From the NCBI RefSeq assembly GCF_024346955.1, contig NZ_AP024883.1, forward strand, positions 1,426,001-1,490,000: a DNA stretch of 64,000 bases, given 5' to 3'. The notes beneath the pieces are model-generated. The model worked only from the letters and a program-made list of their open reading frames with translations, was not told the origin of the DNA and searched no databases. Positions 34,132-43,410 of the stretch are shown piece by piece (position 1 is the stretch's first letter; each line of letters opens with the position of its first letter). A program made the translations under genes and the position numbers. This DNA comes from Vibrio mangrovi. Lineage in GTDB: Bacteria > Pseudomonadota > Gammaproteobacteria > Enterobacterales > Vibrionaceae.

Positions 34132-34995
34132 ATGAAACGCATTTTGTTATTTTTGGCAACTAACCTTGCCGTCATACTGGTTCTCAGTGTTGTCCTGAAT
34201 ATCGTTTATGCAGTGACGGGAATCAGACCGGGAAGTTTATCGGGCTTACTGGTTTTGGCTGCTGTTTTTGGCTTTGGTGGTTCGTTTATTTCCTTATTGA
34301 TGTCCAAAGGGATTGCGTTGCGTTCCGTCGGGGGAATGGTCATTGAAAGCCCGAGGAATGAAACAGAGCACTGGCTGTTTGAGACGGTGAAGCGTCAGGC
34401 GAAGCAGGTCGGCATCGGTATGCCGACGGTTGCGATTTATGACTCACCGGATATGAATGCCTTTGCAACCGGAGCAAAGCGGGATGATTCACTGGTTGCT
34501 GTGTCAACAGGATTATTGCATAACATGACCCGGGATGAGGCGGAAGCAGTACTGGCTCATGAGGTTAGTCATATTGCGAATGGCGACATGGTAACCATGA
34601 CGTTACTTCAGGGTGTGGTGAATACTTTTGTTATCTTCATGGCCCGTTTTATTGCAGGTATCGTCTCTTCCCGTGATTCTGATGAAGGTGAGAGTAGTAA
34701 CCCGATGGTTTACTTCATGGTTTCTATGGTTTTGGAGCTCGTATTCGGTATTCTGGCCAGCATGATTACAATGTGGTACAGCCGTCACCGGGAATTTCAT
34801 GCCGATGCCGGAGCAGCACAGCTGGTCGGCAAGCAGAAAATGATTGCGGCACTGGAACGTTTGAGAATGAGTCATGAATCACAGCTTGAAGGTTCAATGA
34901 TGGCCTTTGGGATCAATGGTAAACGTTCACTGACTGAACTTTTGATGAGTCACCCGCCACTGGAGAAAAGAATTGCGGCATTACGCCAGATGTAG
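34132..34995 (+). CDS. htpX: Membrane zinc metalloprotease HtpX
   Basis: 287 residues. Degrades misfolded inner-membrane proteins, overlapping with FtsH. Two N-terminal helices (about 5-25, 35-57), then the zinc site HEVSH (about residue 140) and a second pair of helices, with REFHADAGAAQLVG supplying the third ligand. Length matches E. coli HtpX. GGGAGAGTGAG lies upstream. Monocistronic, ended by a terminator shared with purB. Confidence 0.97.
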   Translation: MKRILLFLATNLAVILVLSVVLNIVYAVTGIRPGSLSGLLVLAAVFGFGGSFISLLMSKGIALRSVGGMVIESPRNETEHWLFETVKRQAKQVGIGMPTVAIYDSPDMNAFATGAKRDDSLVAVSTGLLHNMTRDEAEAVLAHEVSHIANGDMVTMTLLQGVVNTFVIFMARFIAGIVSSRDSDEGESSNPMVYFMVSMVLELVFGILASMITMWYSRHREFHADAGAAQLVGKQKMIAALERLRMSHESQLEGSMMAFGINGKRSLTELLMSHPPLEKRIAALRQM

Positions 34996-35044
34996 GCTTT
35001 AGATTCTGGGTTCAATCCATATAGGATTGATAAGTGATTAAGAA

Positions 35045-35072
35045 AAAAAGGCTTCCGGAAGGAAGCCTTTTT
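35045..35072. terminator. Bidirectional terminator, htpX / purB
   Basis: AAAAAGGCTTCC and GGAAGCCTTTTT pair around GGAA, flanked by A and T runs, between convergent genes. Confidence 0.95.
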
Positions 35073-35091
35073 AATGAGTATCTGATGCTGA

Positions 35092-36462
35092 TTACAGTTT
35101 GTCAGTCAGTTCAATCGCCTGACCAATATAACTTGCTGGTGTCATCTGTTTCAGACGTGCTTTTTCCGCTTCCGGAATTTCCAGTCCGTCGATAAACTGA
35201 CGCATTGCATCTCCGTCAACCCGTTTGCCACGAGTTAATTCTTTCAGCTTTTCATATGGCTTTTCGATACCATAGCGGCGCATCACAGTTTGGATCGGTT
35301 CTGCCAGAACTTCCCAGTTTTGATCCAACTCAGCCAGTAGTGCTTCACGGTTGACTTCGAGTTTACTGATGCCTTTCAGTGTGGAACCGTAGGCGATCAC
35401 AGCATAGCCTACACCAACCCCTAAATTACGCAGAACTGTCGAATCGGTTAAGTCACGTTGCCAGCGGGAGATCGGTAGTTTCTGGGCCAGATGGCTGAAA
35501 ACTGCGTTTGCCAGTCCCAGGTTTCCTTCCGAGTTTTCAAAGTCAATCGGATTGACTTTGTGCGGCATTGTAGAAGAACCGATTTCCCCGGCAATAGTTC
35601 TCTGTTTGAAGTGGCCCAGAGCGATGTATCCCCAGACGTCACGATCAAAATCAATCAGAATGGTGTTGAAACGGGCAACTGCATCGAACAGCTCTGCAAT
35701 ATAATCGTGCGGTTCGATCTGAGTTGTATAAGGGTTCCATGTTACACCAAGAGATTCGGTGATAAATGACTCGCTGAACTGATGCCAGTCCAGTTCAGGG
35801 TAGGCGGATAGATGCGCGTTGTAGTTTCCGACAGCACCGTTGATCTTAGCCAGAATTTCAACATGAGCAATTTGCTGATACTGACGTTCCATACGATAGG
35901 CAACATTGGCCATTTCTTTTCCCATCGTACTTGGTGATGCAGGCTGGCCATGGGTGCGGGAAAGCAATGGAATATCCCGGTATTCCTCTGCCAGAGCACG
36001 AATAGCATCAATGATTTTGCGTATCTCAGGCAGGATGACAGTCTCTCTGGCTTCTTTCAGCATCAGTGCATGAGATGTGTTATTGATATCCTCAGATGTA
36101 CACGCGAAGTGGATAAACTCACTCACGGCATTCAATTCAGGATGTGCAGCAACTTTCTCTTTCAGGAAGTACTCGACTGCTTTCACGTCATGGTTCGTGG
36201 TCCGCTCGATTTCCTTGATTCTCTCAGCATCCGCTTCACTGAAGTTGGCTGCAATCTCATTCAGAATATTATTTGCTTCTTGACTGAATGCAGGGACTTC
36301 TTGAATGCCGGGGGTGTTGGATAGCTTCTGTAACCAACGGATTTCGACGATGGTCCGATACTTTAGGAGGCCATATTCACTAAAGATACTGCGTAACGCA
36401 ATCGTTTTACTTCCGTAACGGCCATCTACCGGTGAAACAGCAGTCAGTGCTGACAGTTCCAT
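35092..36462 (-). CDS. purB: Adenylosuccinate lyase
   Basis: 456 residues. Splits SAICAR and adenylosuccinate, releasing fumarate, in purine synthesis. The fumarase-superfamily signature GSSTMPHKVNPIDFENSEGN is present, with catalytic His in SRTHGQPASPSTMG. Length is normal. It lies downstream of hflD and mnmA, the E. coli order. Within the first 25 codons is ACGCAATCGTTTT (36396-36408), close to the PurR consensus; E. coli purB also carries its PurR site inside the coding region. Confidence 0.97.
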   Translation of the reverse strand: MELSALTAVSPVDGRYGSKTIALRSIFSEYGLLKYRTIVEIRWLQKLSNTPGIQEVPAFSQEANNILNEIAANFSEADAERIKEIERTTNHDVKAVEYFLKEKVAAHPELNAVSEFIHFACTSEDINNTSHALMLKEARETVILPEIRKIIDAIRALAEEYRDIPLLSRTHGQPASPSTMGKEMANVAYRMERQYQQIAHVEILAKINGAVGNYNAHLSAYPELDWHQFSESFITESLGVTWNPYTTQIEPHDYIAELFDAVARFNTILIDFDRDVWGYIALGHFKQRTIAGEIGSSTMPHKVNPIDFENSEGNLGLANAVFSHLAQKLPISRWQRDLTDSTVLRNLGVGVGYAVIAYGSTLKGISKLEVNREALLAELDQNWEVLAEPIQTVMRRYGIEKPYEKLKELTRGKRVDGDAMRQFIDGLEIPEAEKARLKQMTPASYIGQAIELTDKL

Positions 36463-36525
36463 GTTTTTCTCCTGAATATTGAGTTAGTTTTGAGAGTGAA
36501 TTCGATTCGCCTTGTCCGGGGAATT

Positions 36526-37143
36526 TTAAATTCGGGCTAAAAGAATTCTAGCCTGTTCGACCATTTTCTTCCGACCAAAAATAAGATGGCGGCGTTTTCC
36601 CCCGACCTGACGCCATAAAACTGCGCTCCGGATCCCGGAGAGGAGCAGGGCGCGGACTTTATGCTGATTTGAGGTTTGTTGTAATACGGATGGAGTGCCG
36701 GTGACCTGAATACGAGGGCCAATCGGACTGATAACATCCAGATAGACACTGGCAATGTTGCTGATCATCTGTTCATCCAGAATGTTAAAATGAGCAGACT
36801 GACGCTCCAGCATTTCAAGGCGGTCACCAAGTTGCGACATCGCATCCCGGCGTGTATTCAGTTTTCGTTCCAGTGCCATCAGGCTAATAATATAGCGGGT
36901 CAGTTCATTTCCTGACGGAGTGCTGTCCAGCCCGTCTGTCAGACACTTTAGCCCGACTTGCAGGTTTTCTTCGTTGCCGAATACATCAACTGTACTGGAT
37001 GGATTGATGTTCAGAATCGCTTTGATTGAAGTTTCAAAGGCGTTAGAGTCACAGTAACCGTTTTTCGCGACCTGTTGTACCAGAAAAGCTGCCTGACAAA
37101 TTCCTGCAAAGGCGATGGTGCGGTCATAGTTTGTGTTCGCCAC
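36526..37143 (-). CDS. hflD: High-frequency lysogenization protein HflD homologue
   Basis: 205 residues from a GTG with AGGAG six bases upstream; the first residues ANTNYDRTIAFAGICQAAFL match HflD of vibrios. It is a helical peripheral membrane protein that in E. coli interferes with lambda CII; the normal cellular role is unclear. It lies between mnmA and purB as in E. coli, 16 bases after the mnmA stop. Confidence 0.93.
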   Translation of the reverse strand: MANTNYDRTIAFAGICQAAFLVQQVAKNGYCDSNAFETSIKAILNINPSSTVDVFGNEENLQVGLKCLTDGLDSTPSGNELTRYIISLMALERKLNTRRDAMSQLGDRLEMLERQSAHFNILDEQMISNIASVYLDVISPIGPRIQVTGTPSVLQQTSNQHKVRALLLSGIRSAVLWRQVGGKRRHLIFGRKKMVEQARILLARI

Positions 37144-37159
37144 GTAAAACTCCTGAATC

Positions 37160-38290
37160 TTATAATGCGGTGTATGGAATTCTTGCTTCAATAATCCCGC
37201 CGCCGAGACAGACTTCTCCGAGATAGAATACGGCGGACTGTCCGGGAGTCACTGCGATTTGTGGATCATCGAAGATGACTTTCAGTTTACCATTATCGGC
37301 AGGGATGATAGTACATGGGATATCGGTTTGGCGATAGCGCGTTTTTACGGTGCATTTCAGCGGGTTTTCAGGTAATAAACGATCGACCCAGTGCAGTTGT
37401 GAGGCAATCAGGCCCTCAGACTTTAGCAGAGGATGATCAGAGCCCTGTACGGCAATCAGGACGTTACGTTGTAAATCCTTTTCAGCGACATACCAGGGTT
37501 GTTCGTTTCCGTCTTTCAGGCCACCGATATGCAGCCCCTTACGTTGACCCAGAGTGTGGTACATCAGCCCCTGATGTTCCCCGATGACTTTGCCTTCCGG
37601 TGTCTCTATTTTACCGGGCTGGGCCGGTAAATAACGAGACAGGAAATCGGTAAATTTTCTTTCTCCGATAAAACAGATCCCGGTAGAGTCTTTCTTTTTC
37701 GCTGTAATGAGTCCCTGTTCTTCAGCAATCTGACGAACCTGTGGTTTTTCCAGTTCACCCACGGGGAACAGGCTTTTTGCAAGCTGCTCATGACTCAGTG
37801 TGTACAGGAAATAGCTCTGGTCTTTATTATTGTCCAGCCCTCGTAGCATTTGAGGCTTTTCGTCACCTGACGGAAATGTTCGGCGAACATAATGTCCCAT
37901 TGCAATGTAATCGGCGTCCAGAACCTCTTCGGCAAAGTCAAGAAAGGCCTTAAACTTGATTTCCTTGTTGCACAGGATATCAGGATTTGGTGTTCTTCCT
38001 GCTTTATATTCCGCAAGAAAATATTCAAATACATTGTCCCAGTATTCGGCGGCAAAGTTGATGGTATGAAGGTAGATACCTAACTTGTCACAGACGGCTT
38101 GAGCATCAGCGAGATCTTCGGCAGCTGTACAGTATTCCTCGTTATCGTCTTCTTCCCAGTTTTTCATAAACAGGCCTTCAACCTGATAGCCCTGTTGTTG
38201 AAGAAGATAGGCGGAAACAGATGAATCTACACCACCGGACATTCCTACGATAACTTTCTTCTGTGTGTTTGCTTCCCGGTTTACTGACAT
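37160..38290 (-). CDS. mnmA: tRNA 2-thiouridylase
   Basis: 376 residues. Installs the 2-thio group at U34 of Lys, Glu and Gln tRNAs with sulfur relayed by the Tus proteins. The PP-loop VGMSGGVDSSVSAYLL is near residue 15; catalytic cysteines are in NPDILCNKEIKF and DSTGICFIGERKF; the tRNA-binding GQRKGLHIGG is also present. First gene of the mnmA-hflD-purB run. Confidence 0.97.
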   Translation of the reverse strand: MSVNREANTQKKVIVGMSGGVDSSVSAYLLQQQGYQVEGLFMKNWEEDDNEEYCTAAEDLADAQAVCDKLGIYLHTINFAAEYWDNVFEYFLAEYKAGRTPNPDILCNKEIKFKAFLDFAEEVLDADYIAMGHYVRRTFPSGDEKPQMLRGLDNNKDQSYFLYTLSHEQLAKSLFPVGELEKPQVRQIAEEQGLITAKKKDSTGICFIGERKFTDFLSRYLPAQPGKIETPEGKVIGEHQGLMYHTLGQRKGLHIGGLKDGNEQPWYVAEKDLQRNVLIAVQGSDHPLLKSEGLIASQLHWVDRLLPENPLKCTVKTRYRQTDIPCTIIPADNGKLKVIFDDPQIAVTPGQSAVFYLGEVCLGGGIIEARIPYTAL

Positions 38291-38967
38291 TTCTCAATAC
38301 CACTTGTTTTGCTGAGGGGGCTGATTCTATCAGAAAGAATGTGACGGTTACAGACCTTCACAACAGTATGTACTCAGGTAGTATTCAGATATATATCTGA
38401 ATGTCTTTAAGATGTCCTTTTAACCGAAAACATTAGTCATAAGCCAATGATTGAACTCATGAGAGTTATTGAATAGAAATTGATATTTTAAATTAATAAA
38501 ACAGACGACTATATCAATATGCAATATGAGACTATTTTTTTGTAAGAAAATTTATCCTTAGTATTTTAAAGGATGTTTTCTGAAGTAATAAATGAAATGA
38601 AAAAAAGTGAATAGAAGCGTAAAGATTATCAGCAAAATATATATGTAATGATTATAAAAATAGTTGAGTAATAACTGGATGGTGATTTTGTGTTCGGTAG
38701 ACACTGAATACCTATTTGTCAAGATTATATATGGCGACAAATACGTCAAAAATTTGGAACGAAGTTAATAAATTTATACAGTTAATGTTAAATTTTTAAC
38801 TGAAATTAAGTGTTATTTGCAATGCGCAGATAACATATTTTCATATGTAGCTGAAGACAATTGATGAATGTTCGAAGTGCAATCGATTACTGTTGCTGAG
38901 GCCATTGCCGAGCTGCATATTGAAGGCTAAACTTACGCTGTCCTTTAATTTACTATTTATCAGAAGA
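38291..38967. other. Long AT-rich intergenic region before gsk
   Basis: About 680 bases, strikingly AT-rich between 38.40 and 38.86 kb, upstream of gsk and divergent from mnmA. A possible 20-codon frame (38868-38930) ending AEAIAELHIEG has a weak ribosome site and may be a gene remnant or chance. H-NS often binds such DNA, but that is inference. Confidence 0.4.
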
Positions 38968-40272
38968 ATGAAGTTTCCCGGCCAGCGTAAGTCAAAACAT
39001 TATTTCCCTGTCGATGATAGGGATCTTCTTATTTTACAAAGTTCACAGAAAAAAAGTACATCACATACACACGTGATTGGTATCGATCAGGTACTTGTCG
39101 ATATTGAAGCTACGGTTGATGAAGATTTAATCCAACGATATGGGTTAAGTATGGGGCACTCTCTGGTAATTGATGACAAATCAGCAGAACAACTTTACTC
39201 CGAGCTTGTTGATCGTCAGTTGATTACTAATGAGTATGCGGGTGGAACGATTGGTAATACATTACATAATTATTCGGTATTAGCTGACGATCGCTCAACT
39301 TTATTGGGAGTTATGTGTAAAAATATCGGAATCGGTAGCTATGGATATCGGTATTTATGCAATACATCCAGCCGGGTAGATCTTAATTATTTACAGGGAG
39401 TAGATGGTGCTATTGGTCGATGCTTTACATTGATTACCTCAAGCGGAGAGAGAACATTTGCAATCAGTGAAGGGCAGATGAATCAGTTACAACCGGAAAG
39501 TATTCCGGAGAGTATTTTTAAGTCGGCTTCTGCTCTAGTGTTAACCGCATATTTAATTCGTTGTCAGTCTGGTGATCCTATGCCTGAGGCCACAATGAAG
39601 GCGATCGAATATGCGAAGAAATATAATGTTCCGGTTGTATTAACTTTGGGTACGAAACATGTGATTGAACAAGACCCGATTTTTTGGCAGGAATTTTTAA
39701 AGCAGCACATTACTGTTGTAGCCATGAATGAAGATGAAGGCCATGCATTAACCGGAGAAACCGAACCTTTAATGGCTGCGAATAAAGCACTTGAATGGGT
39801 TGATTTAGTGTTGTGTACCGCTGGTCCGGTTGGGTTATTTATGGCTGGATATACAGAAGAAAACGCAAAAAGGGAAACAAGCTTACCTTTATTACCCGGA
39901 AGTATCCCTGAATTTAATCGCTACGAGTTTAGCCGCCCAATGGTGAAGTCGTGTTGCTCCCGCCCGGTAAAAGTTTATTCACATATTGCACCTTATATGG
40001 GGGGGCCTGAAGTCATTAAAAATACTAATGGGGCTGGTGATGCGGCGCTGTCTGCTTTATTACATGATATGGCTGCAAATAGATACCATAAGATTAATGT
40101 GCCAAATTCGAGTAAGCATCAATATGATTTTATTACCTATTCGTCTTTCTCGCAGGTATGCAAATATTCTAATCGTGCAAGCTATGAAGTGTTAAATCAG
40201 CATTCGCCAAGATTATCAAAAGGTTTACCGGAAAGAGAAGATAGTTTAGAAGAAGCATATTGGGAACGATAA
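38968..40272 (+). CDS. gsk: Inosine/guanosine kinase
   Basis: 434 residues, exactly the E. coli Gsk length when started at MKFPGQRKSKHYFPVDDRD. Phosphorylates guanosine and inosine in purine salvage. PfkB-family features: substrate Gly motif EYAGGTIGNTLHNYSVLADD and the C-terminal GAGD (NTNGAGDAALSALLHD), whose Asp is the catalytic base. An ATG 25 codons upstream is rejected by homology. Convergent with hns. Confidence 0.95.
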   Translation: MKFPGQRKSKHYFPVDDRDLLILQSSQKKSTSHTHVIGIDQVLVDIEATVDEDLIQRYGLSMGHSLVIDDKSAEQLYSELVDRQLITNEYAGGTIGNTLHNYSVLADDRSTLLGVMCKNIGIGSYGYRYLCNTSSRVDLNYLQGVDGAIGRCFTLITSSGERTFAISEGQMNQLQPESIPESIFKSASALVLTAYLIRCQSGDPMPEATMKAIEYAKKYNVPVVLTLGTKHVIEQDPIFWQEFLKQHITVVAMNEDEGHALTGETEPLMAANKALEWVDLVLCTAGPVGLFMAGYTEENAKRETSLPLLPGSIPEFNRYEFSRPMVKSCCSRPVKVYSHIAPYMGGPEVIKNTNGAGDAALSALLHDMAANRYHKINVPNSSKHQYDFITYSSFSQVCKYSNRASYEVLNQHSPRLSKGLPEREDSLEEAYWER

Positions 40273-40358
40273 CAAAAAATTGCGATGAAAGATCTGAACT
40301 AGAATAATAACTCTAAGATCAAAGGGTAGTATTAAATTGTTTGACTAATAAACAATAA

Positions 40359-40382
40359 AAAAGGCTCCCAAAGGAGCCTTTT
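40359..40382. terminator. Bidirectional terminator, gsk / hns
   Basis: AAAAGGCTCC and GGAGCCTTTT pair around CAAA, with A and T runs outside, between convergent genes. Confidence 0.93.
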
Positions 40383-40402
40383 CATTTTTGTTTATTTTTG
40401 CA

Positions 40403-40804
40403 TTAGAGTGCAAATTCATCCAGAGAACGACCTTCATCGAGGGCTTTCTGAATTACAGATGGTGTACGACCTTGACCTGTCCAGGTTTTTTCTGAACCGT
40501 TTTCGTCGATATATTTATATTTTGCAGGACGCGGAGCACGTTTACCTTTTGTTTTACCTTCGGTAGACAGTGCCGAAATTAACGCATCTACATCAATACC
40601 ATCTTGTGCAATTTGTTCAGCGATTGCAGCAAGTTTTGCTTCCTGAGCTTCTTTTTCTGCACGTTCTTGCTCTTCTGACTCTCTGCGTTCATCAACAACA
40701 GATGTCAATTTTTCTAAAGCTTCTTCTAACTGAACAAGCGTTAAATTACGTGCATAAGCACGTAAGCTGCGAATATTCAGTAGAGTTTTAGTTAGTTCCG
40801 ACAT
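40403..40804 (-). CDS. hns: Nucleoid protein H-NS
   Basis: 133 residues. N-terminal oligomerisation coiled coil (about 1-65, rich in Glu/Ala/Leu), a linker, and the DNA-binding domain with KYKYIDENGSEKTWTGQGRT followed by P and the AT-hook-like QGR loop. It silences AT-rich and acquired DNA. Monocistronic with an AT-rich promoter region, as expected for autoregulation. Confidence 0.96.
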   Translation of the reverse strand: MSELTKTLLNIRSLRAYARNLTLVQLEEALEKLTSVVDERRESEEQERAEKEAQEAKLAAIAEQIAQDGIDVDALISALSTEGKTKGKRAPRPAKYKYIDENGSEKTWTGQGRTPSVIQKALDEGRSLDEFAL

Positions 40805-41061
40805 TTTGTAATTCCTACAACTTTAATTTAAACACAGTCTAATAATAAACCCTGATATTTATTCTGACAACATTAACGAACTAATAATATATAAAAAATT
40901 GGCAGAATCGTAAAATAATGTAAAGATCACCGTTAAATTTCCATTAATTACGACGAGCATCATATATGAACTTGATTTGTTAGCCTGAATTATTATCTGG
41001 AGTTGATGCTATTTTAACTGCTTATTGATATACCGATTCATTTATGTTCAGGATAAATCTA
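40805..41061. other. AT-rich promoter region of hns and lysine-transporter leader
   Basis: About 260 bases with long A/T stretches between two divergent transcription units; no open frame. Probably the hns promoter with its own H-NS sites. Confidence 0.45.
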
Positions 41062-41089
41062 TTGCAAATGGTTCTGGTATTTGTACAAT
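41062..41089 (+). promoter_or_regulatory. Candidate promoter of the lysine-riboswitch transcript
   Basis: TTGCAA (41062-41067), a 16-base spacer and TACAAT (41084-41089) lie about 70 bases before the aptamer core. Confidence 0.6.
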
Positions 41090-41149
41090 GGGCCCGTTCT
41101 AATTCGGTCGTCAACATATACTACCATCGTCCTGTCTGAGTGGTAGTGA

Positions 41150-41335
41150 ATTGTTCTAGTCCGTGTAGAGGTGCAATCAAGATCAGTAAACCAAGCTAGG
41201 GTGATGCCTGTGACCTGGGTTGAAAGGCTTTTTTGCCGAAGTAAACGTGTAATATCGAGGCCGTTTGCTGGGGTTGTTCTCGAATAGGGGCAACACTGCC
41301 ATAGTCTATTTATTTGTGTAACTATGGAGCGCTAC
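41150..41335 (+). ncRNA. Lysine riboswitch (L box)
   Basis: The conserved core is present in order: GTAGAGGTGCAATC (41164 on), AAGATCAGTAA, GGTGATGCCTGTGA, TGGGTTGAAAGG, TTGCCGAAGTAAACG, CCGTTTGCTGGGGTTG, then CGAATAGGGGCAACACTG. Downstream, CCATAGT (41299-41305) can pair with ACTATGG (41321-41327), an alternative to the closing P1 helix and a candidate switch. A canonical terminator was not found, so the off mechanism is uncertain. The next gene is an NhaC-type transporter, matching the known riboswitch-controlled lysine transporter LysW. Confidence 0.9.
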
Positions 41336-41461
41336 TGTAGGACTGGGTGAATCAATTTTTCCTTTCACTTAGTTCATCTTTAAATTACGCAGACAGATTA
41401 TTCATGTAATTACAATGCAGTAGATCTCTTACCATATTTTAATCATTGGTTATTGAAGATC

Positions 41462-43042
41462 ATGACATTAGTTGATTTTTCCACTTCTCTGATATCACTT
41501 TTACCTCCCGCTGTTGCTCTGGGTATGGCTATCTTAACCAGACGAGTACTACTTTCTTTAGGGATCGGTATTCTATTGGGGGCATTCCTCCTTACCGATT
41601 ATTCACTGTTCTCTTCATTAGGGTATATACAAGGCAAGGTCTATGCGCTTGTCGTTGAAGACGGTGCCATCAACAGCTGGAATATGAGCATCATCGGGTT
41701 CCTTCTCCTGCTGGGAATGATGACTGCAATGCTAACTCTCTCTGGTGGAACCCGTGCATTTGCTCTGTGGGCCCAGAAAAAAGTGAAGGGTAATAAAGGC
41801 GCGCAGTTGCTGGCTGCTTTTCTCGGTGTTTTTATTTTTGTCGACGACTATTTTAATAGTCTGGCCGTCGGATCCATTTCCCGTCCTGTTACTGACCGTT
41901 TTGGGGTTTCCCGGGCGAAACTGGCTTATATACTGGATTCAACCGCAGCCCCGATGTGTATCATCATGCCGGCTTCCAGTTGGGGGGCTTATATCATGAC
42001 GATTATTGGTGGCATTCTGGTTTCCCATGGTATGACCGAATATACCCCGTTGAATGCGTACATTCAGTTAATTCCAATGAATTTCTATGCCATTTTTGCT
42101 CTGTTAATGGTTTTTGCCATGATTGTATTTCAATTGGATATTGGTTCAATGAAACAACATGAGCTTGGTGTAGCATCCGGAATCGGCCGGGATGATCAGG
42201 CGATAGAACTGAAAGATGAACTGAATATTCAGGAAAGTGAGTCTGGTAGTGTTAACGATCTGATTGTGCCGATTGTTGCTTTGGTTGTCGCAACGGTCGC
42301 TGCGATGATTTTTACCGGCTGGCAATCTCTTGCTGCCGATGATAAAGCATTCAGTATTCTGGGAGCTTTTGAAAATACTGATGTTGGTATGTCTCTAATC
42401 GATGGTGGTTTAGTTGGTCTTTTGATCTCGTTGATTTCTGTTTTCAGGCAGAGAATTCCGGCAGGTACTGTGCTGAAAACATTACTCATCGGAATGAAAT
42501 CAATGTTCGGTGCGATTTTAGTTCTGTTTTTCGCCTGGACGATTGGCGCGGTCATTAAAGACATGCAAACCGGTGTTTATCTGTCATCTATGGCTCAGGG
42601 GAATGTCCCGGTGCAGTGGCTTCCGGCAATACTGTTTGTTCTGTCTGGCTGTATGGCTTTTGCAACCGGAACGTCATGGGGTACATTCGGTATAATGCTG
42701 CCGATTGCCGGAGATATTGCCGGAGCCACGGAACTGACGTTGATGATGCCGATGTTGGCTGCGGTTCTGGCTGGCTCAGTGTTTGGTGATCACTGTTCTC
42801 CGATTTCTGATACAACTATTTTGTCTTCGACCGGTGCCCGGTGTAACCATATTGATCACGTTGCAACTCAGTTGCCATATGCTTTACTGGTTGCCTTTAT
42901 CTCGCTCGTGGGTTATATCGTTCTGGGACTGAGTGATTCAGTCAGCCTGTCTCTGGTTGTGACTTTTGCTGTATTTGCCGGTGCCTGTTTTATTTTTCGG
43001 ATCCGGCAACAATCCAGAGAGACACTTTCTGATTTTGCCTGA
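41462..43042 (+). CDS. NhaC-family transporter, probable lysine transporter LysW
   Basis: 526 residues, about twelve helices. Family features: FIFVDDYFNSLAVG, ILDSTAAPMCIIMPASSWGAY and VFGDHCSPISDTTILSSTGA. NhaC proteins are usually Na+/H+ antiporters, but members under lysine riboswitches were proposed as lysine transporters, and this gene follows such a riboswitch 127 bases upstream. The ATG at 41462 is preferred over a TTG three codons before. The ribosome site is weak (GAAGA). Confidence 0.88.
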   Translation: MTLVDFSTSLISLLPPAVALGMAILTRRVLLSLGIGILLGAFLLTDYSLFSSLGYIQGKVYALVVEDGAINSWNMSIIGFLLLLGMMTAMLTLSGGTRAFALWAQKKVKGNKGAQLLAAFLGVFIFVDDYFNSLAVGSISRPVTDRFGVSRAKLAYILDSTAAPMCIIMPASSWGAYIMTIIGGILVSHGMTEYTPLNAYIQLIPMNFYAIFALLMVFAMIVFQLDIGSMKQHELGVASGIGRDDQAIELKDELNIQESESGSVNDLIVPIVALVVATVAAMIFTGWQSLAADDKAFSILGAFENTDVGMSLIDGGLVGLLISLISVFRQRIPAGTVLKTLLIGMKSMFGAILVLFFAWTIGAVIKDMQTGVYLSSMAQGNVPVQWLPAILFVLSGCMAFATGTSWGTFGIMLPIAGDIAGATELTLMMPMLAAVLAGSVFGDHCSPISDTTILSSTGARCNHIDHVATQLPYALLVAFISLVGYIVLGLSDSVSLSLVVTFAVFAGACFIFRIRQQSRETLSDFA

Positions 43043-43098
43043 ACGTCACTTGTCAGAAAGTTATTTGCCTGATCTGCATAAAAAGTCAAAAGAGGGGG

Positions 43099-43125
43099 TT
43101 GCAAAATCCCTCAAGCTTGTATAGT
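43099..43125 (+). promoter_or_regulatory. Candidate his operon promoter
   Basis: TTGCAA (43099-43104) and TATAGT (43120-43125) with a short 15-base spacer, 57 bases before the leader peptide. Confidence 0.45.
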
Positions 43126-43181
43126 GTGAACGAAGCTTGATTGGCAAGTTAAAGATTTTTCCAAGTATGCGCGGTTTCGTT

Positions 43182-43229
43182 ATGAAAAACAGTTTTGTTA
43201 TGAACATTCATCACCATCATCATCCCTAA
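43182..43229 (+). CDS. hisL: his operon leader peptide
   Basis: 15 residues, MKNSFVMNIHHHHHP, with five consecutive His codons. Ribosome stalling at these codons when charged His-tRNA is scarce favours the antiterminated fold of the leader. E. coli HisL has seven His in a row; the shorter run still gives strong sensing. Confidence 0.95.
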   Translation: MKNSFVMNIHHHHHP

Positions 43230-43256
43230 TTTGTCTTTCGGGAGATGAGCGCATAC

Positions 43257-43333
43257 CCGGGAGACAGGATTCTCCCGGAGGTGAAATGAAAAAAATTCAA
43301 TGAACCCTCGGGAGTAATTCCGAGGGTTTTTTT
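43257..43333 (+). promoter_or_regulatory. his attenuator
   Basis: An upstream hairpin (CCGGGAGA with TCTCCCGG around CAGGAT, 43257-43278) is followed by the terminator AACCCTCGG (43303-43311) pairing with CCGAGGGTT (43320-43328) and seven T. It lies between hisL and hisG and completes the attenuation unit. Confidence 0.93.
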
Positions 43334-43410
43334 ATACTCTTTTTATTACCACGGTTTATACCAAAGAACGGTTACAGCAAAGAACAAGAATCATCGACAA
43401 GGAATTATTT

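Noticed and set aside
38558..38749. Minus-strand open frame of 63 codons, hydrophobic and Tyr/Phe-rich
   Set aside because: The composition follows from the AT-rich DNA, no ribosome site is present, and no match is recognised.
43195..43229. His-codon run as a simple repeat or tag
   Set aside because: It sits in a leader frame with stop codon and attenuator ahead of hisG, so it is hisL.
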